Shown: positions 33,901 to 45,900 of the stretch, piece by piece | Layout of the letters: every line of letters starts with the position of its first letter | How positions within the stretch are numbered: the first letter of the stretch is position 1 | Assembly: GCA_964017185.1 (NCBI GenBank) | Contig: OZ024878.1 | Coordinates: 5,022,151 to 5,086,150, forward strand | DNA: 64,000 nt | Origin: Rugalucina vietnamica | Taxonomy: Eukaryota > Mollusca > Bivalvia > Lucinida > Lucinidae | Direction: 5' to 3' | Made by a program: the position numbers and the translations under genes | Notes under the pieces: generated by a model | What the model was told of the DNA's origin: nothing | Seen by the model: the letters and a program-made list of their open reading frames with translations, nothing else | The model's database searches: none

Positions 33901-36900
33901 AAGACATGACCTTGGCCTTCATTTATTACTTACCTTCATTGACTCCATTAGTTGTCTGCATCTAGAAACTTTCAGGTCTCAGGCTGCAACAGTTTGTTTT
34001 CGCCTTTTCCCATGTGAAAGCCTATGTTTCCAAAATTGACCTTGCCGTAAAATAGGTCAAGGTCATCATAGGGTCATCATTTCAACAAACTATGATAGGC
34101 TGGAGTCCCAAATGCTACATACCAAGTTTCATGAAAATTGGCCTGCCGGTTCTGGAGAAGATTTTTGAAAGGTTTTTACCATATATGGGCGTGGCGGCCA
34201 TCTTGGTCATGTGACCTGGATTTCGCGATCAAACTTTCGTCTCCCCTACCCATGGATGCTCCACATAAAATTTCACTTTGATTTGCCAAGCAGTTTCAGA
34301 GAAGATCTTTGAAAACTGTGTATGGACAACAAACTGGCCAAGGTCAAGAGATGACCTTGACCTATATTAATCACATACCTTCATCTACTCCATTAGTTGT
34401 TTGCATCTACCACTTTTCAGGCCTCAGGCTGCAATAGTTTTCAAAAAATCCATAGTTTTCACTTCTTCCTATGTAAAAGCCTATGTTTCCAAATTTGACC
34501 TTGCCGTAAAATAATTCAAGGTCATCCAAGGGTCATCATTTTACCAAACTATGATGGGCTGAGGTCCCCGATGCTACATACAAAGTTTCGTGGAAATCGG
34601 CCCACCGGTTCTGGAGAAGAAGATTTTTGAGTGTTTTTTACCATATGAGTGGCGGCCATCTTGGTCATGTGACCTGGATTTCGTGATCAAACTTTCGTCT
34701 CCCCTACCCATGGATGCTCCACATAAAATTTCACTTTGATTGGCCAAGCGGTTTCAGAGAAGAAGATCTTTGAAAAGTGTGTATGGACAACAGACTGGCC
34801 AAGGTCAAGAGATGACCTTGACCTATATTAATCACACACCTTCATCTACTCCATTAGTTGTTTGCATCTACCACTTTTCAGGCCTCAGGCTGCAATAGTT
34901 TTCAAAAAATCCATAGTTTTCACTTTTTCCTATGTAAAAGCCTATGTTTCCAAATTTGACCTTGCCGTAAAATAGGTCAAGGTCATCCAAGGGTCATCAT
35001 TTTATCAAACTATGATGGGCTGAAGTCCCCGATGCTACATACCAAGTTTCGTGGAAATCGACCCACCGGTTCTGGAGAAGAAGATTTTTGAAGTGTTTTT
35101 ACCATATATGGGCGTGGCGGCCATCTTGGTCATGTGACCCGGATTTCGCGATCAAACTTCAGTTCCCCCTACCCATGGATGCTCCACATAAAATTTCACT
35201 TTGATTGGCCAAGCGGTTTCAGAGAAGAAGATCTTTGAAATTGTGGACGACGGACAACGGACGGACGACGGACGGACGGACGACGGACGGACGGACGCCG
35301 GATCATGGCCATCCTATAAGCTCACCTTGTGAGCCTTCGGCTCAGGTGAGCTAAAAAGCTGTTTGAATATTATGGTCATCTACATGTATATAGCTCCAGG
35401 GCAGGGGCAGACAACCCCTGGGCCTAAAATATTTTCATAAGCATAAATCTTCTGTCCATTTGCTCATTCCTAGCAAGTTTTCTGCCATTACATTACATTT
35501 TCCTATTTTTTCCCATTCCAATGCATGGGAGACCTAAGTTGACCTTGTCATAAAATAGGTCAAGGTCATCCCAGGGTCATGATTTATATCAACTTTGTAG
35601 AGCTCCATTCCCAGATGCTTCACACAAAGTTTCAAAATCATAGGCCTTCTGGTTCTGAAGAAGAAGATTTTTTAAACGTTTTTGCTTTTTATAGCCATGG
35701 CGGCCATCTTGGTCATGTGACCTTGACCATTTATATAAACTTTCATTCCCCCTTCCCAAGGATGCTCCACATGAAGTTTGGCTTTGATTGGCCTAGCGGT
35801 TTCAGAGAAGAAGATGTTTGAATATTATGGTCATATACATGTATATAGCCCCGGGGTAGGGGCAGACAAAACCCCAGGGGCTAACATTTTCCATTAACAT
35901 TAATCTTCTGTCCATTTGCGTATTCCCAGTAAGTTTTACCCATTAAATAGCATTTTACCATTTTTTCCCATTCAAATGCATTGGCGACCTAAGTTGACCT
36001 TGCCGTAAAATAGGTCAAGGTCATCCTAGGGTCATGATTTATATAAACTATGATGGGCCCGCATCCCCGATGCTACATACGAAGTTTCGTGGAAATCGGC
36101 CCACTGGTTCTGGAGAAGAAGATTTTTTAAAGGTTTTTGCTATTTATAGCCATGTTGGCCATCTTGGTCATGTGACCTGGACCATTTATATAAACTTTCG
36201 TTCCCCCTTCCTAAGGATGCTCCACATGAAGTTTGGCTTTGATTGGCCAAGCGGTTTCAGAGGAGAAGATCTTTGAAATTGTGAACGACGGACGACGGAC
36301 GGACGACGGACGGACGCTGGAGCATGAGCATACCATAAGCTCACCTGTGAGCCTTCGGCTCAGGTGAGCTAAAAATAGGTATACCCCTGCATACCCCAGT
36401 TTTGCTGTATAAAAGTGGGGTTTAAGGAGGTATACATTTCATGGACATGTTTTCCTGAAGAGTTGTCTTACCCTGTTTTTGTTGTAGGTGACTGTGGGTC
36501 CACCGCTGATCCCTCCTCTGTATCAAGGAAATCAAAAGCTTCCAGAGCACTCTCTATAGATACACTGATACTAGACGATCGAGAGCTACTCCGTGAATGC
36601 TTCTGAAAGGGGAAAGAAAAACTGCTGACTCCATTTCAAGATTCTGTATCAGCTAATCAGCAGCTGGTTTTGGCCACATTTTATTTGAGTTTTGACGCGA
36701 GGAAACCGGTCTTCGGGAGTTCCGACCCGGTCTGACACAAAATCGACCTGTACAGTCACAGAAACAGGCTAGAAGCTTGAAATTTCGGATTTAAGAAGAA
36801 GAGAAATTGTACTATCCGTGTAGCGAAAACAAAGGCGCTGATCAGCTTCGCAGTTACTGCGAAGCTGATCTGCCCTTTTGTTTTTGCATAGGCAAAAATC

Positions 36901-39900
36901 TGGTTTTCTCACGATGCGGATCATTTAAGAGAGCAAAATCCATCTACTTTGTGATTTGAAAATTTCAGGACTCTAAACATATGTGGCTGTACTGTCATAT
37001 TTGTGTCTTAACTGCTCAAATGTCCAAAAGACATTTTCAATTACACATCTCAAATAATAACAATTATAATAGTTGTGTATTCTTACTCAACACATATGAG
37101 AAAACCAACAATGTGGTTTTTCAAAAGGTCTGGCACAAACCAGCCTCTAATCAAAGAAGACGGTTAGACGCTGGAAATTTTGGATTTAGAAAGTAGAGGA
37201 ATTGTACTATTCATGTAGTGAAAACAAAGGCGCTGATCAGCTTCGCAGTTACTGTGAAGCTGATCAGCGCCTTTGTTTTCGCCTATGCAGATTGTTGGTT
37301 TACCGATGCGGCAGCTCATATTTTGGTGTTAATCTGTTGATCCCATCTGTGTATTTTAACATATCGATATGACAAGGGAACTTGTACAAAAAAAGGACAT
37401 CTTGAAATAATCTTAACCTAGACAGAAAATTATGTACTTACTCTAGTAAGTTTTTCTATTGTTCTAAGTAATTCCTCTAATCTTTGTAACTCTGTATACT
37501 GTCCATGGTAATCCTCTAATGCACTACGTAAACTATGTAAACTATCCTCTAACGTTAACACAGAATGGCTGTCACTGGCAGCCGCAGAAGTCTGAGTTTG
37601 TAATGAAACACTCGGGAAATGTAAATGTCTCAGCACTGAGGGAAGAGGTGTGGAAAATATCGGGGTTTGTTGCTGTTGAGTATTCACATCGGGAGTTTCC
37701 CGACTTTCTCGGGAGTCTGTAATATCTCCCGGTAAATATGGACTAGAATGATAACCACCAGGCAAATATGGCACACGCCCGATCACGGCTGCCGACTGGT
37801 CAGTTCTGGCAATGTGATCACTGTGTCTATTTTGAACATGTGGGCTGTCAAAGCCATGATAAGCCTGGGGTATTGAGGTCGGGTGTGCGGGAGTCTGAGT
37901 TCGTAAGATGAAATTGTCATCGGCAGTTCTCTGTAAACCTGAGGGACTGGAAAATCTTCTCTCCGAATCAAACGAAGGGTCCTGAAAAAGGAGAATTTCT
38001 GTAAAGTAATTTCTAAATTGTTTTGTCAAAATGAATGTGTTGGGCAAAACCAGACTATTAAGCTATTACACTAAAAAGACTTCATGTGATGTTAATCAAG
38101 CCTTGCTGATTAATCCGTGACATCTTTCATAACTATGTCATGGTATCAATGGACAGTCATTGAAAGCAAGCAGTTTTTAATTGGTTATTTAAAGCTAATC
38201 TGGCAGCCTAGCTTTTCATAAGCAGGAAATGAAAAATACAATTACTCACATATTCCCCATTCAGAGCTATAACGGACACCGGTCGTCTTCTCGGAGTACC
38301 ATGACCTAACATAGCGGGTTCTACGAACGCCACACTCTCATCCATACCATCTAATGGACTGAAACACACAAAATGTTACCCTAATCTTACATGCATTTTA
38401 AACGATGGGAGCAAGTTCAATTGCTCAAAACAATCAATATGATGTTGATGTGGAGTGGCATACAACCAGATTAGAGACTTCAGAGCTAATGTTGGTAGTC
38501 CTAATTCAGATATTTCCCTTCTTATCATTTTAAAGGCCCACCTGTCTTGTGACTTTAGTATTAAAAGATTAGCTAACATCAACATAGTACAGCAGGTTTC
38601 ATCATGAGGTTCTGGGCTTTTGCCGCAGAACTTTACATTATCTACTGGCAACAGGCCTAGAAATTTTTCTGAGGACCTACTCGTCCTGTGGGGCGAGTTG
38701 TAAACAATTTTCACTCCTCCTTACTGCTGGTGCACTCGTCCTTAAAATCTGGATTTCAAAAGAGACAAAAATCATCAAAAACTAATGTCGCCCTTTTTCG
38801 ACATTTTTTTTTCGTCTACTTTCGATATCAAAATGGAAATTCTTGATTATTTGACTTTTTGTGTAAGCCGTTTTATCACATGGAGATAAAACCCGGGACG
38901 TCTTAAGTCTCGATAGTATGGCGCGCCGTGAATAAAATGACCAATGCTTTCCGGTATTTGGACCATGTACCGGATTTCATTGAATTTCATTTACTGCGGA
39001 CTAGTGACGTAGTGCAAACCTCCGGTTGACAATCGGAAACAAAATCTTCAGCTGATTTTGCATTTACGGACATTTACTGCCTCGAGTCAGTCCCGAAAAT
39101 GCTATTCGTCCTGTCGGGCGAGCCAGGGTAAATTTCCACTCGCCCGTATCGAACTTTCACTCGTAAATACGAGCGGACGTGTGGATTTTTCTAGACCTGG
39201 GCAAGCTCCTGTATTTAAACATGCACAAAGTGAACATTGCTTCCAGTATTTGTATTTGGGTTGACATAGATTTTCTGCAAACATGAACATCTCATCACTT
39301 CCAAAAGATTTATTAAATCCATAAAATGCTAATATCTTAATCAAAGTATGTAAATAATCAAATCAAGTAATGTAAATCATCTTAATCTGCATATTGCAAA
39401 CTTCCATTTTGTTTGCATTTATTCAAGAAACCTAACATTTCCAAGGAACAACTATTTTAAGGTTAAAGCCACGTTGGTTGTGTTTGGTTTAACATCCCAG
39501 TCAACAATTTTTCAGTCAAGTTGGGACAGAGCCACTGCCCCCTGGGTGTTAACCAATTTTATGGTGAGTAAAATTTGCCTTGTTCTAAGACACTACATGA
39601 CAGAGGTAGGACCTCTCCCTTTGGTCAAGTAATCTACCACTAGGCAATAGGGCTTCTCAAGGTTAAAGGATTGAATGAAATAATTATAAACATACATCCG
39701 GATGCTAATAATGCTGAGTTTGAGTGATCTGTTGACGTCAATGCTAACTGTCATTAATTGACAGTTGGCAGAGAACAGGTATAAACTCAGTAGAACGCTA
39801 TCTTTGGGGTCTATAGCAGCAGAAAATGTTATAAGTGAAACCATATTATAATGAGTTTACCTACTATTGGCACATAGCAAAATAATCATTTTATGAGTCA

Positions 39901-42900
39901 TGACATGCCTGTATTATATGAGTCGCGACGCGAGAAAATCAGGGTTTTGCCTATGCGAAAACAAAAACAAAGATGCAGATCAGCTGTGCAGTTACTGCGC
40001 AGCTGATCAGCGCCTTTGTTTTTGCTATTGGGATAGTACAATCCCTCGTCTTCCTAAATCTGAATTTTCAAGCTTCTAACCCTTTTCCTTTGACTGTACA
40101 ATTCGGTTTGTATCGGACCTGGTCAGAAACCCCGAAGATGGTCCTCTCGTGTCGTGGCTCATTTCGAAAACCGCATTATAATGAGGTTGAAGTGTACATG
40201 AAATATTATGGAAGAAACTGAGAGATCAGTACACATTAATGTGTGTTTGTTCCTTTTGAGATTTAATGTCCGCGTCAACAATTTTTCAGTCATGTCGGGA
40301 CGGAACACATAATTTGTGGTTGATAAAGTTCGACATACTTCCATGTTATAATAATGCTGAGCTTGAGGGATCCGTTGACGTTAATGCTGACGGTCATTAA
40401 CTGAGGGTTGGCGGAGAACAAGTCCTTTATCTCACAACTCTTCTGGCCCAGAACAACTGACTTGAATGCTCGCAACTCCACACCCTGCAATGACATTACA
40501 TGTAATCTATAATTCCTTATCATCAAATTTCCTCAAGAATGTTCTGAAATATAGCAGCACTTATGGTGCACATTTTTTAAAGACATTTGAAGAAAAACTA
40601 TAAACATCTAAAAAAAAGATACAAGTAGGCATTGATCAGAAAAAGGCGCAATCAGAAAGAAATTTGCACTCCAAAAACCAAGATGGAAAAAAATAAATTG
40701 ACAATTAGGTACTTATACTAAGAAAACATATCGTATGCCGAGTGAGCAGCTATTGCCCAATAAGCGGCCACTCAGTTCATAAGCCTATTTTACAATGTTA
40801 GATGATTATCGGTTTATTGAGATGGTGTTAAACAGTCCCATCAACAGCTAAGGTAAAATGAAAATTGGGAATTCAAGATAAGGCATAACATGGTTGTCAT
40901 GATTAAATCAATTGAACCTTGTTGACCAATCAAAAAATTAGTTTAAATAAAACTTATCTATGTCTTAATGTTTTATTATGTTGTCTATTTTTGTTAAATT
41001 TCCTATTTATTGATGAAGTCTCCCTCTCCATCTCTCACCTTTATATTAATGATGTCTCCCACAACAGCTTTGAAGACAAATTCTGGGATCTCCCATTTCT
41101 GGTTCCCACCTTTCTCCACTCTGCCCTTAGTTTTCCATTTCTGGGTCCCGTGTCGCACTGTCACTTCAAATACATCTCCAGGACAGAGTCGGGCAAACCC
41201 AGCCATTCCTGAAAATATTATGTATATGTAGTACTATGTTTGTTTGTTTTAATGATTTACATCCACAGCTTATAACAAAGGTCATGTCGGTACAGACAAT
41301 TATCCTAGCAACAGTGAACCTCCAACACACAGGTAACCAGGACTTAGTACAGATTTCTTTCACAACTGACAGATGTTGTTATTGAACCTGCATAAGACAA
41401 AGAGTGACAGTGGAAACTATTTTATGACCATATCTTTATGAAAGAAATGCACCAATCACTGATTCACTTTGTTACCAGTCAGGCACACTACAGATTAAGC
41501 GAACATGTAGTCATAGTACATGTACATGTACCAGATACAGTTCAACCTCATTATAACACATCTCATTATAGTGCGGTTTTCAATATAACACGGTCATGTC
41601 ATGGCTCCCAAATTAATTATTTTGCTATATGCCTTTTGTAAATAACCTCATTATAACATGGTTCACCTATAACACGGTCTGTTTCCATGGAAACCAAAGA
41701 TAGCGTTATAATGAGGTTGACCTGTATGTGGCGAGAGGCAATAATTGGGGGAAAAATCCATTGATGGCCATTGATTACGAATTGTTTTAAAAATGAGCCT
41801 CCTCATGGGAAATCCAACAATCTGCATAGGCGAAAACAAAGACGCAGATCAGCTTTCAGCGCCTTTGTTTTCGCTACTCGGATATAGTATAATTCCTCTT
41901 CTACTTAAATCCGAAATTTCAAGCTTCTAGCTCTTTTCTGTGCTTGTACAGTTCGGTTTGTGTCGAACCTGTTCAAAAACCACATTGTTGGTTTTTCCAC
42001 AAGGTGGCTCAAATTTAAGATGAAAAGATGTGAATCAAATACCTTTGAGTTTGCAGTTAAATGTCCCCATCATGTTTTCTAGCTGGGCCTCTATCTGGCA
42101 CATAGTCTGAGTACACTCCTTATACCCGTACTTCACGTTGCTAAGGGTGTGGCGCTGGTTGCCAGGGGAGGTAACGTAGGCTTGATGCATCGTCCGAACA
42201 CCTAGAAACAAAGTTAAGTTTACAATACAGATATCGCTCTAAAACATAAGATTTTACCGTGATTTATTTTTACATAACTCACAATTTCATGTAATGCTAA
42301 CATTTTCTTTCTCGAATTTTACTTCACCAGATTTTACATGCATTTGAAATAAATGACCTATGGAAATAAAGAATTGAAGTAAAGACTTTTAAAACAGACA
42401 TCAAAAACTACAAATTTTTCAAAGCAAGACTGATTAAATATAGAATTCTGCCTAGCATAGAAACTACCACGATAACATATCCTTTTAATGTATACCCCCT
42501 TATACTCCACTTTTATATAGCAAAACTGGGGTATGCAGGGGTATACATAGACTAGCATCAGTCTCAGAGATAAAGAAATCCCACTACTATAAACACTGTC
42601 AGATGCTTGAACCTATTAATTGATAAACCCTGCTAAAATCTCTGAAATTTTAGCATTTAGAGATTTTTGTTATCACTATCAGTAATCTAAATTTCATACT
42701 TCGTATTAAAAACTTTTTTTTTTATTATTATTTCTTGGACGTTTGCTAGTCTAGGGTATACATGGTTTTCTTTGTTTTGCTCCAAAACATAGATTGTGGG
42801 TATTCCGTGGAACTGCCTTGGCAAAGCTGTTCTAACCTGTACCCACGAACTATGTTTTTTGGCAAAAATAAGGAGAATATCAAAAATTTTCTACTGAAAT

Positions 42901-45900
42901 TTTATTTTTAAAACTTCATGACTATATTGCATGTTTTCGTTGACTAAGTTGCATATGAGCATTGTCACGGGAAAAAATGGCATCAGGATTTTTGGACAAT
43001 TGAGACACAGATCATAACACATTTAGCAGAATTGCTTTGAGCACAGAATCTAGCCAGTTCTCAAACTAAACTATTTACTGTAAATTCGGAACTTTTTGCG
43101 AGAACTTGAAATTTGCGGGGTTTTTTGCCTTTGCATTTTTTTTTAAATTCAGTTTTACGTCCCTTTCAAGATTATTTCAGCTCATATGAGATGGGCCAAT
43201 CAGTAGGTGGGCAAAAATGGGAGAACCTCAAGAAAAACCACCTGACACACCCGCAAGCAAACTTCTCACATGTGGCCAGTGCGGGGTTCGAACCCACACC
43301 AGACACAGCGGTGAGATGATCGAGTGATTAAGAAACAGCGTTCTTAACTGTTCGGCCACGGGGGACGCTACTTTGCAAAATTAAAGCTTCTCACTAATAC
43401 AGAATCTTTATATACCATAAAGACTACAAGAACAACACAGTCGCAAATTCAAGACTTCACGAATAATAAAAAAGAAAATTCGCGAAATAAAATTTCTGAA
43501 TTTACAGTAAGTTAAAAGTAAGCAATGATCAGGAACTGTTTCTGTGTATGGTATGGCACATATTCAAGCAAGTTTAGAGAGTTATTGAGATAATAATCAT
43601 ATGAGCCGCCTCCTGAGAAAACCAACAATCTGCAAATGTACTTAAGTTTACATATGTACTTTGCAAAGCTGATCAGCACCTTTGTTTTCACTACACAGAT
43701 AGTACAATCCCTCTTCTTAAATTTAAAATTTCAAGCCTCTAGCCTACTTCTCAGACAGTATAGGCTGGTTTGTGTTGGACCTGTTCGAAAACCACTTTGT
43801 TGGTTTTCTCATGATGCGGCTCATATATATGTTGGGGAGTGGGGTGGCTCAGTGGTAGAGCATCAGACTCCACAACAAAAAGTGAGGGTTCAAACTCTAC
43901 TGCTATTGAGCATGTCAGCTTTAGTCCCAATAGAACTTGTCAATGGTGGCTCCATACCAACATGACTGAAATATTGTTGACTGGATGTTAAGCAATGACA
44001 CAAATGAGCCGCGACGCGAGAAAACCGGTCTTCGGGGTTTCCGACCAGGTCAGACACAAACCGGCCTGTACAAGCTCAGAAAAGAGCTAGAAGCTTGAAA
44101 TTTCGGATTTAAGTAGAAGAGGAATTGTACTATCCGAGTAGCGAAAACAAAGGCGCTGATCAGCTTCACGGTTACCACAAAGCTGATCTGCGCCTTTGTT
44201 TTCGCATAGGCAAAAATCCGATTTTCTCACGATGCGGCTCAAATAATACACAATATAATATTAGGTACTGTACAGTAATATGTTAGTTATTATACATCAA
44301 TTTTACTAATACAAGGAACTGTAACTCGTTATTACATGGTTCGTTATAGGGTGGTGCATGATAGAGAGTATACATTCAAATAAGCAGCATCTTGTGAAAA
44401 CCTGCATCTTTTCATTTAAAGGTGTGGATAAGGTACTCCTCTCAACTTATCAGCACATTTGCTTTTCATACATACATTGTACAATGGCTTCACTTCCTGT
44501 ATCAACAGTGTCCAGCAAGTTAACATCTTTTGTACTTGTACAACCAAAGACAAAGGCAAGTTTTCATGCGATGGTGTTCAGTTCAAACAGTGGTTTGAAC
44601 CCCAACATACATGTATGTGCAGTTAAATACTGGTTTATTGAAAACCAACTTATTTTTGAGTCCATTTATTTTCATAAAGACAGAAATTTTAGAACTGACG
44701 TATTTAATATGCTAATAGCAGTATTTAATTTTCAGTAAATACAAAACTAGAGATTTGTTTTTCATTCAGTTTTATGTCCCCTTCAAGATTATTTCAGATC
44801 ATTTGAGATGGGCCAATCAGTAGGAGGTGCAAAAACAGGTGAACCCAAGAAAACTACCAGGCACACCCGCGAGCAGAACTTGGCTTGCCTCACGTGCCCC
44901 ATGTGGGGCTCAGACCCACACCAGACACAAGGGTAAGAAAAACTAGACTATGCGAGGGCAAAGTAAAGTATCCCTCTGTTTGATTCCCACAAATGTTCAT
45001 TTAAAAATTTCATGTGTGCTGTTTGAGATATTTTTAAAGCTATCTAAGGATTAATAGCAAAAAGGTGGCTAAATGAAACTATGTGCAGCTAGGGTGTTTA
45101 ACTGTGGGTGGTATAAGTGCCTCTAATTTACCCATGTACTCTGAAAGCGAAGAAACTCTAGATTAATATTTTATCAAACACTAGATTTCAGTTAGCATAC
45201 AGTCATCCGTAAAACATGTCCTTAAAATATATACACGTACCATTTACACCCCACTTTTATATAGTGAAAATGGGGTTTACAGGGGTATAAATGTCTTTCT
45301 TATTTTTGCTCCAACATAGATTGTGGGTACTCATCAGAACCGCCTCCACCAGGCAGTTCTAACATGTACCCACAATTTATGTTTTGAGCAATATTCAATG
45401 AATTTTTCAATGTTTACAGCTGAAAAAAAAAAAAATCACTGATATGGCTTGGGCAAGTTTTCGTAATGGCCACTTAAGTTCTATTTTTCTCATAACAGAT
45501 GACAAATGCATGTACATGTAACAGTTTTACTGGTCTCAATATTCCAGTTTCTTTTGAATGTAACAGCAAGTGGGCAAATAATTATACCAAATTCAGATTT
45601 TTAAAATAAAGAGAAAGAGAAAATATAAAATCTAACAAAATGCACCAAAAATGAAATATAGCTCAAACTACATAGACAGAAAACTGCATACCTCATGCAA
45701 AAATAACAAAAATGTTTAAGAACAAAAATGAAGCAAGCAAAACAAAAACATGCACATATCCGCATGTCTTTGACAAAAAATTTGAGCCATGACTCGAGAA
45801 AAACGGTCTTCCGGAATTCCGACTAGGTCCGACACAAACCGGCCTATACATCCACAGAAGAAAGCTAGAATCTTGAAATTTTTGGTATACCTATAGGAGG

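Larger units (their letters stand above)
33030..36456 (-). mobile_element. Family 4 repeat split by hairpin-ended elements
   Basis: The left part, 33030-33159, ends GGAGCAAAAATAAGAA. The right part resumes at 36371 with AAAAATAGGTATACCCCTGC. The intact copy at 17359-17606 reads AAAAATAAGAAAAATAGGC across this point, so it gives the empty site. Confidence 0.85.

Noticed and set aside
35579-36276. Two similar 80-codon plus-strand frames
   Set aside because: Translations of two tandem units of the hairpin-ended element; the similarity is from DNA repetition.
37519-37722. 67-codon plus-strand frame
   Set aside because: Antisense shadow of RIPOR exon 10.
40338-40340. RIPOR exon 8 donor placed one base further on (AAG|gt)
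   Set aside because: Only one G is present, so the border is GGAA|gtatgt. This also gives the phase needed to read ITWNPLD into exon 9.
44358-44738. 126-codon plus-strand frame inside the RIPOR intron
   Set aside because: No motif, no splice context and A+T-driven composition; kept only as an unassigned interval.
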